35,776 bases of DNA, from NCBI GenBank assembly GCA_031257105.1, contig JAIRPG010000099.1:1-35776 (forward strand). The letters run 5' to 3'. Source of the stretch: Treponema sp. GTDB taxonomy: Bacteria; Spirochaetota; Spirochaetia; Treponematales; Breznakiellaceae. The notes below the pieces were generated by a model, which ran no database searches, was not told where the DNA came from, and was given only the letters and a program-made list of their open reading frames with translations. The translations under genes and the position numbers were made by a program. Within the stretch, counting starts at the first letter, position 1, and each line of letters opens with the position of its first letter. Below are positions 32,138 through 35,776 of the stretch, one piece after another.

Positions 32138-33358
32138 TCAAAAGCGCAGCCGGGCCTTGAGGGTAACCACGGCGTAGTTCCGGCTGTTCTCCGGCCCAAG
32201 CTCGCCCGTTTCGCCGTTCCCGGAAAAAAGATCCCGATCCAGGGGAATCTGCGCCGAAAGGCCCAAGGTCATGCCCTGGAACGGTTCGTATTCGGCGCTG
32301 AGGATAGGGGAAAAGGAGTAATCCTCCAAGCCCGCCACCACGACCAGGCTTACCCCGGCGTAGTCGTTGATGCGGTAGCGGCCCATGGCGTTGAGGTAGT
32401 GCCGGTTTGCCAGACCCAGGTTCCGCGCGGTGGAGGACGCGGCCCCGCTGTACAGGTACTCCGTCAGCACATAGAGGCTCCCGTCCAGGAGGGAATAGTC
32501 AACGCCGGCGGAGGCGGCCAACCCTTCGATACCGGTAGAAACCGAGGGGTTATAGGTGTAGAGCGCGTCCGCCACCAGGCCCACTTCTACGTCCGCCTTA
32601 ACGGAGAGCCCCGCCCGGTGTACGCCGTAAGAGCTTTCTTCCTGGGGACTAGCTCCCTGGGGATTAGCTCCCTGGGGAGCCGCTCCCGGAGTCTCGTAGG
32701 CGTAGAGGGCTTGAACGCTGGCCCGGCTCCAGTGGTTCTCCCCGGAAAGGCCCAAGATAAAGCCTTCACCGCCTGAGGCCAGGGGATTTTTCGGCGCGGC
32801 GGCAAAAGCCTGGAGCTTGAGATCATTTCCGGGGAAGGCCGAAAAAGCGCTTCCCATGATACCCCGGAGCCGGGCGTCCGGCAGGAGGGGGCTGCGGGGG
32901 TTAAGGAAGTCCGAAGGGCCCCAGAGCGTACCGTAGCCGAAGGGGAGCCGCATGAGCCCCGTATCAAGCTGGGTATACTCCCCCTGGATCCGAAAGTAGA
33001 GCCGCTCCAGCTCGATGCCCCCGGCGTAGTTCTCCCCGGCCACCAGGGGCGTGGAAAGGAAGGGCCCGTTGTTGGCGCCGGCCATCTGCCCCGCCGCCGC
33101 CGCGATACTTCCCGTCGCGGCGATCAGGTTGAACGCCCCGTAGAACGTCCCCCACTCCCGCAGGGGCGCCTGGAAACGCATATTGGCGGCGGTTTCCAGC
33201 CCCAGGGAGAAATCCGGCCCTTCTCCCGCCCCCGCACCCATGAGGATTCGCGTATCCAGCGTACCGGAGAAGCTCAGTCCCCTATCCTGGGCGTCGATTG
33301 CTCCGCCGCCAAGCGTGATGAGCAGGCTTATGGTTATCAGTAATCGCAGCGTTTTCAT
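32138..33358 (-). CDS. Outer-membrane beta-barrel protein of unknown family
   Basis: A 406-residue protein with a signal peptide (MKTLRLLITISLLITLGGG, cleavage near IDA-QD). The rest shows alternating polar/hydrophobic strands and Gly/aromatic turns (SGTLDTRILMGAG, RLYFRIQGEYTQLDTGLMRL, YAVVTLKARLRF), ending in Phe, as expected for a barrel inserted by BAM. I cannot place it in a porin family. A loop of Pro/Gln-rich residues around 223-238 is encoded by three 15-bp repeats and is probably surface-exposed. GGGAG precedes the ATG. It follows the LolA-like gene by nine bases, so they form one transcript with the permeases, suggesting the barrel is the outer-membrane end of that system. Confidence 0.78.
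   Translation of the reverse strand: MKTLRLLITISLLITLGGGAIDAQDRGLSFSGTLDTRILMGAGAGEGPDFSLGLETAANMRFQAPLREWGTFYGAFNLIAATGSIAAAAGQMAGANNGPFLSTPLVAGENYAGGIELERLYFRIQGEYTQLDTGLMRLPFGYGTLWGPSDFLNPRSPLLPDARLRGIMGSAFSAFPGNDLKLQAFAAAPKNPLASGGEGFILGLSGENHWSRASVQALYAYETPGAAPQGANPQGASPQEESSYGVHRAGLSVKADVEVGLVADALYTYNPSVSTGIEGLAASAGVDYSLLDGSLYVLTEYLYSGAASSTARNLGLANRHYLNAMGRYRINDYAGVSLVVVAGLEDYSFSPILSAEYEPFQGMTLGLSAQIPLDRDLFSGNGETGELGPENSRNYAVVTLKARLRF
32641..32685. repeat. Three 15-bp in-frame tandem repeats
   Basis: CCTGGGGACTAGCTC, CCTGGGGATTAGCTC and CCTGGGGAGCCGCTC run head to tail. They encode the PQGA/PQGS units of the predicted surface loop of the barrel protein. Confidence 0.85.
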
Positions 33359-33367
33359 CCAGACTCC

Positions 33368-34108
33368 CTACCGCGACAGATTCCGCTGGCTGAACACCGA
33401 GTCGGCGATGGGTTCGTCCAGGACGACGTTCTTCATCACGAAGGTGGTCTTGCTGTTTTTCCGCAGCAGGTCACGCATCTCGTACTCCACCGGGAAGCGG
33501 CGGCCCGCGATGGTCTCCACCTTGAGCATGGTGAACTCCTTGAGCTTGGCCCCGGAAAGGGCGTAGTACTCGGTATGCACCAGGTCGCCGTATTCTTTAT
33601 CGATCCAGAGCTTCTGCTTGGGGTAGCTTTCGGTCCGGTTCTTGGCCGCCAGATCCAGGGCCCAGCAGTCCCGTCCATTCCATGTTTCCGACCCGGCCAG
33701 GCTTGGGGTGTAGCGGCTGGAGAGGCTGTCATTGCTGATCGTGTCCTCGTAGGAAAGATCGCTTCCCATCATGGACTCTTTCAGCATGTGGCCGGAGATG
33801 AGCATCACCTGCTCGGTGTCCGGGGAATAGACGTAGAGCCGGTTCCCGGTTTTGAGGTACTTGGTTCCCTGATCTTCCCGGTTGGTGAACTCGATGAAGC
33901 TGTCCGTATCCCCCCGGCCCCAGGCCCGCATCTCCTTGACGTAGCGCCGGTTCTGGTACTCGATGATCATCTGCCCCTCGTAGCGGATGGTGCTGTAGAT
34001 CTCGTTCTCATCCACCCGCCGCAGCAATTCCGCCGCGGAAGGGGTTTGCCCGAAGGCCGTTCCAGCGGCGATCAGGATCACCAGCGCGAACAAAACATTT
34101 CTTTTCAT
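33368..34108 (-). CDS. LolA-like outer-membrane lipoprotein-sorting protein (COG2834 type)
   Basis: A 246-residue periplasmic protein: signal peptide with cleavage near AFG-Q (residue 20), then a half-barrel pattern typical of the LolA/LppX/RseB fold (TIRYEGQMIIEYQNRRYVKEM, TKYLKTGNRLYVYSPDTEQVM, KQKLWIDKEYGDLVHTEYY). The spacing and sequence match COG2834 proteins found beside FtsX permeases, not classical LolA. It probably carries a hydrophobic ligand from the permease to the barrel. AGGAGG precedes the ATG. Between the permease gene (10 bases) and the barrel gene (9 bases). Confidence 0.85.
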   Translation of the reverse strand: MKRNVLFALVILIAAGTAFGQTPSAAELLRRVDENEIYSTIRYEGQMIIEYQNRRYVKEMRAWGRGDTDSFIEFTNREDQGTKYLKTGNRLYVYSPDTEQVMLISGHMLKESMMGSDLSYEDTISNDSLSSRYTPSLAGSETWNGRDCWALDLAAKNRTESYPKQKLWIDKEYGDLVHTEYYALSGAKLKEFTMLKVETIAGRRFPVEYEMRDLLRKNSKTTFVMKNVVLDEPIADSVFSQRNLSR

Positions 34109-34118
34109 ATCAAACCTC

Positions 34119-35390
34119 CTATCTTCTCAAAGCCTCAACGGGCTCCACAAACGCGCTTTTCAGCGACGGGATCAGCGTAAAGAGCGACGCCACCAGCACG
34201 CCCATGAGCCAGCCCCGCAAGAGGCTCGCCGGGCTGAACTCGAAGAATATCGCGTTGGCCATGGGCATTTCCGCAAAGGTCGACTCGCCCACCAGGGCGC
34301 TCATTTGCAGGGGGAAGACGTGGCCAATGCCGGTGAGGATGCCGCCCAGGATCATCCCGGCGGTGGCCCCGGCCATGGCCAGGAACACCGATTCAAAGAA
34401 GAAGACCTTCACGATTTCACCCCGGCTCATGCCCAGGCTCCCCATCATGCCGATCTCCTTGATCCGCTCGTGGATGATCATGGTGATCGTGTTGACGATT
34501 AAGAGGCACGCCACCACCAGAAACACCAGGGCAATGCCGTAATACATGGGCTGGTACATATCCATCATCGCAATCCAGTACTGATCCTGCCAGCGGGTTA
34601 CGGCGTCGCCGCCGCTGACAATCTTTTCCAGCTCCCCGGCGATACGCCCGCTCATTTCCGGCCTGTCCGCGTAGACGATGATCTGCTGGGTTGCGTCTTC
34701 CAGCACCAGGAGCCGGGCCAGGCGGTCAAAGTCCACGATGATGGTTTCGCCGTCAACCTTGGCGTAATCAAAACGGAAGATCCCGGTGATCACCGGCTCC
34801 CACATCTTGTCCGAGAACTGGGCGGACACGGTTTTCAGCGGAATCCGGTCGCCGATCTTGAGGCCCGTCTTGCCGGCGAACTTGGCCCCCACGGCGCACT
34901 CGTTGCCGCCGGGCGCGGGGTAGCGGCCCTCCACCAGGCCGTCGCTCTTGTTGGTCAGGTCAAAGTGGTTCACCTTGACCTCCTCGTTCATGCGGAGCCC
35001 CCAGAGCGCCGCGTGTTTGATGACGCTCTCCTGCAAGGTGGCGTAGGCGTTGATCCGGGGAAACACCGCCTTGACGCCGGGGATCTTTTCGATTTGCGCC
35101 GTCACCGCCGCGAGGCTTTTGCCCTCCGCCACGGGGTACTGCACCGGGCTGTACTCGCTCTCCGCTTCGTATTGCTTCGACACCGCCCGCACATGGCCCG
35201 TCTCGAAGACCTGCACCACCTCGTGCATACTGTTCGTCATGCCGCCGATGAGGCCGAAATAAAACACGATAAAGAACACCGCCACTCCCACGGCGACCAC
35301 GCAGAACATAGTCCGCCTGAAGTTGCGAAAAATGTTACGAAACGCGATCTTAATAAGCGTCGCCGTCCCGCCTCTCTTGTTTTCACTCAT
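34119..35390 (-). CDS. ABC transporter permease, FtsX/LolE type (MacB-like periplasmic domain)
   Basis: A 423-residue inner-membrane permease. TM1 follows FRNIFRNFRRTMF (about residues 28-50), a large periplasmic MacB_PCD domain spans 55-290, and three C-terminal helices (about 300-325, 345-370 and 395-415) form the FtsX domain, ending in SAFVEPVEALRR, the typical coupling end. The start is ATG 35390 with GAGGG five bases upstream. The frame stays open for 31 codons further upstream, but those bases are the hairpin cluster. It probably pairs with the partial permease at the right edge and an ATPase outside the window to export lipoproteins or lipids. Confidence 0.88.
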   Translation of the reverse strand: MSENKRGGTATLIKIAFRNIFRNFRRTMFCVVAVGVAVFFIVFYFGLIGGMTNSMHEVVQVFETGHVRAVSKQYEAESEYSPVQYPVAEGKSLAAVTAQIEKIPGVKAVFPRINAYATLQESVIKHAALWGLRMNEEVKVNHFDLTNKSDGLVEGRYPAPGGNECAVGAKFAGKTGLKIGDRIPLKTVSAQFSDKMWEPVITGIFRFDYAKVDGETIIVDFDRLARLLVLEDATQQIIVYADRPEMSGRIAGELEKIVSGGDAVTRWQDQYWIAMMDMYQPMYYGIALVFLVVACLLIVNTITMIIHERIKEIGMMGSLGMSRGEIVKVFFFESVFLAMAGATAGMILGGILTGIGHVFPLQMSALVGESTFAEMPMANAIFFEFSPASLLRGWLMGVLVASLFTLIPSLKSAFVEPVEALRR

Positions 35391-35406
35391 ATTGCCCTCG
35401 TTTTGG

Positions 35407-35432
35407 GAATCAAAAGTTTCAACTTTTGATTC
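35407..35432. repeat. Hairpin in permease intergenic cluster (first of three)
   Basis: GAATCAAAAGTT and AACTTTTGATTC pair perfectly over 12 bp with a TC loop, between the two permease genes and 17 bases from the downstream start. Confidence 0.75.
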
Positions 35433-35449
35433 CTTTCCTTTTAATGTAA

Positions 35450-35476
35450 GGAGAAAATCGCAAAGCGATTTTCTCC
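35450..35476. repeat. Hairpin in permease intergenic cluster (second of three)
   Basis: GGAGAAAATCGC and GCGATTTTCTCC pair perfectly over 12 bp with an AAA loop. It lies two bases from the third hairpin. Confidence 0.75.
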
Positions 35477-35478
35477 AA

Positions 35479-35515
35479 GACATTCCAAAAAACCAACCGG
35501 GTTTTTTGGAATGTC
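35479..35515. repeat. Perfect hairpin with AACCG loop (copy 2; third of the cluster)
   Basis: GACATTCCAAAAAACC (35479-35494) and GGTTTTTTGGAATGTC (35500-35515) pair over 16 bp with loop AACCG. Part of the TGA stop of the upstream permease gene lies in the right arm. Its 13-base core AACCAACCGGGTT is identical to that of the hairpin at 14580-14620. Confidence 0.8.
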
Positions 35516-35776
35516 ACTCAAACCGTAGGCTCTCGGTGATTTCCATCTTCACCGCCCGGCGGGAAGGGAAGAAGGCCATCAGGGCCGAAAGCGCGGTAGC
35601 CACAAGGCCGGTGCCGACAATCGTGGGGATGTCCCACATGCCCCGGAAGTTGCCCGCCACCCGGTAGCCGACACTGCCCCCCATCTGCTCGGCCATGGCT
35701 GAAAAGTCCAGGCCGTACTTGACCATGGGGTAGTTGACGGCGCAGCCCAGGATGATGCCTATCACCGAGCCGATGA
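35514..35776 (-). CDS. ABC transporter permease, FtsX type (C-terminal part, cut by the window edge)
   Basis: About 87 codons are visible. They contain two hydrophobic segments (ILGCAVNYPMVKYG, and TIVGTGLVATALSALMAFFP) and the FtsX-type end RRAVKMEITESLRFE. This is the C-terminus of a second permease related to the neighbouring full one. The pair would form a heterodimeric FtsX-type transporter, as in LolC/LolE. The start lies outside the window. Confidence 0.8.
   Translation of the reverse strand, partial: IGSVIGIILGCAVNYPMVKYGLDFSAMAEQMGGSVGYRVAGNFRGMWDIPTIVGTGLVATALSALMAFFPSRRAVKMEITESLRFE

Noticed and set aside
35391-35483. N-terminal extension of the FtsX permease frame
   Set aside because: The extra 31 codons are made of the hairpin repeats; ATG 35390 has a good ribosome site and begins a typical permease N-terminus.

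Overview
This window reads as chromosomal DNA of a spirochaete, most likely a Treponema-group organism of fairly high GC (mid-50s percent, judged by eye). Pointers are the many loose-lipobox lipoproteins, a porin-like/FlgD-Ig/OmpA envelope protein, a BspA/TpLRR-type lipoprotein, a large TPR membrane protein resembling the spirochaetal periplasmic-flagella collar protein, and several conserved-looking genes with no recognisable family. A termite-gut Treponema relative is my best guess, by inference only. Coding is dense on both strands. I see no rRNA, tRNA, CRISPR array, transposase or prophage gene.

Layout. 1-5407: the start of a META/HslJ lipoprotein (left edge), an esterase behind a consensus sigma-70 promoter, a GH109-like NAD-dependent enzyme, and a 924-residue P-loop/TPR protein. 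5482-9773 (plus strand): ornithine carbamoyltransferase, a secreted small protein, then NrnA-type DHH phosphoesterase, a GH18 glycosidase and an SDR-like protein. 9788-12740 (minus strand): a LacI-family repressor with its own promoter and operator, a DUF445 membrane protein and an SH3-type lipoprotein. 12744-15258: an omptin-family outer-membrane protease diverging from that lipoprotein, a Nudix hydrolase and two membrane proteins. 15440-19498: a 1352-residue envelope protein. 19574-23883: a MazG-DUF1015 fusion diverging from a CPA2 antiporter-EIIA fusion. 23887-28715: a CBM48-type secreted protein, the FlcA-like TPR protein and a leucine-rich lipoprotein. 28712-32061 (minus strand): a purH-rluA-NAGPA operon. 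32138-35776 (minus strand): an outer-membrane barrel, a LolA-like carrier and two FtsX-type ABC permeases, the second cut by the right edge.

Much of the window serves the cell envelope: barrels, lipoproteins, a surface protease, an ABC permease/carrier module and a flagellar-collar candidate. The LacI repressor, two glycosidases, CBM48 protein and antiporter-EIIA fusion hint at carbohydrate-linked control, but no sugar pathway is complete here.

The most unusual layer is non-coding. A set of perfect hairpins sits at gene ends and in leaders. Three of them share a 5-nt AACCG loop on stems of unrelated sequence. A second, REP-like family starts with GTAG followed by TGTCTGTCC. In addition, several envelope genes carry in-frame short tandem repeats (12, 15 and 24 bp, and a 109-bp direct repeat), a pattern that would allow length variation without frameshift.
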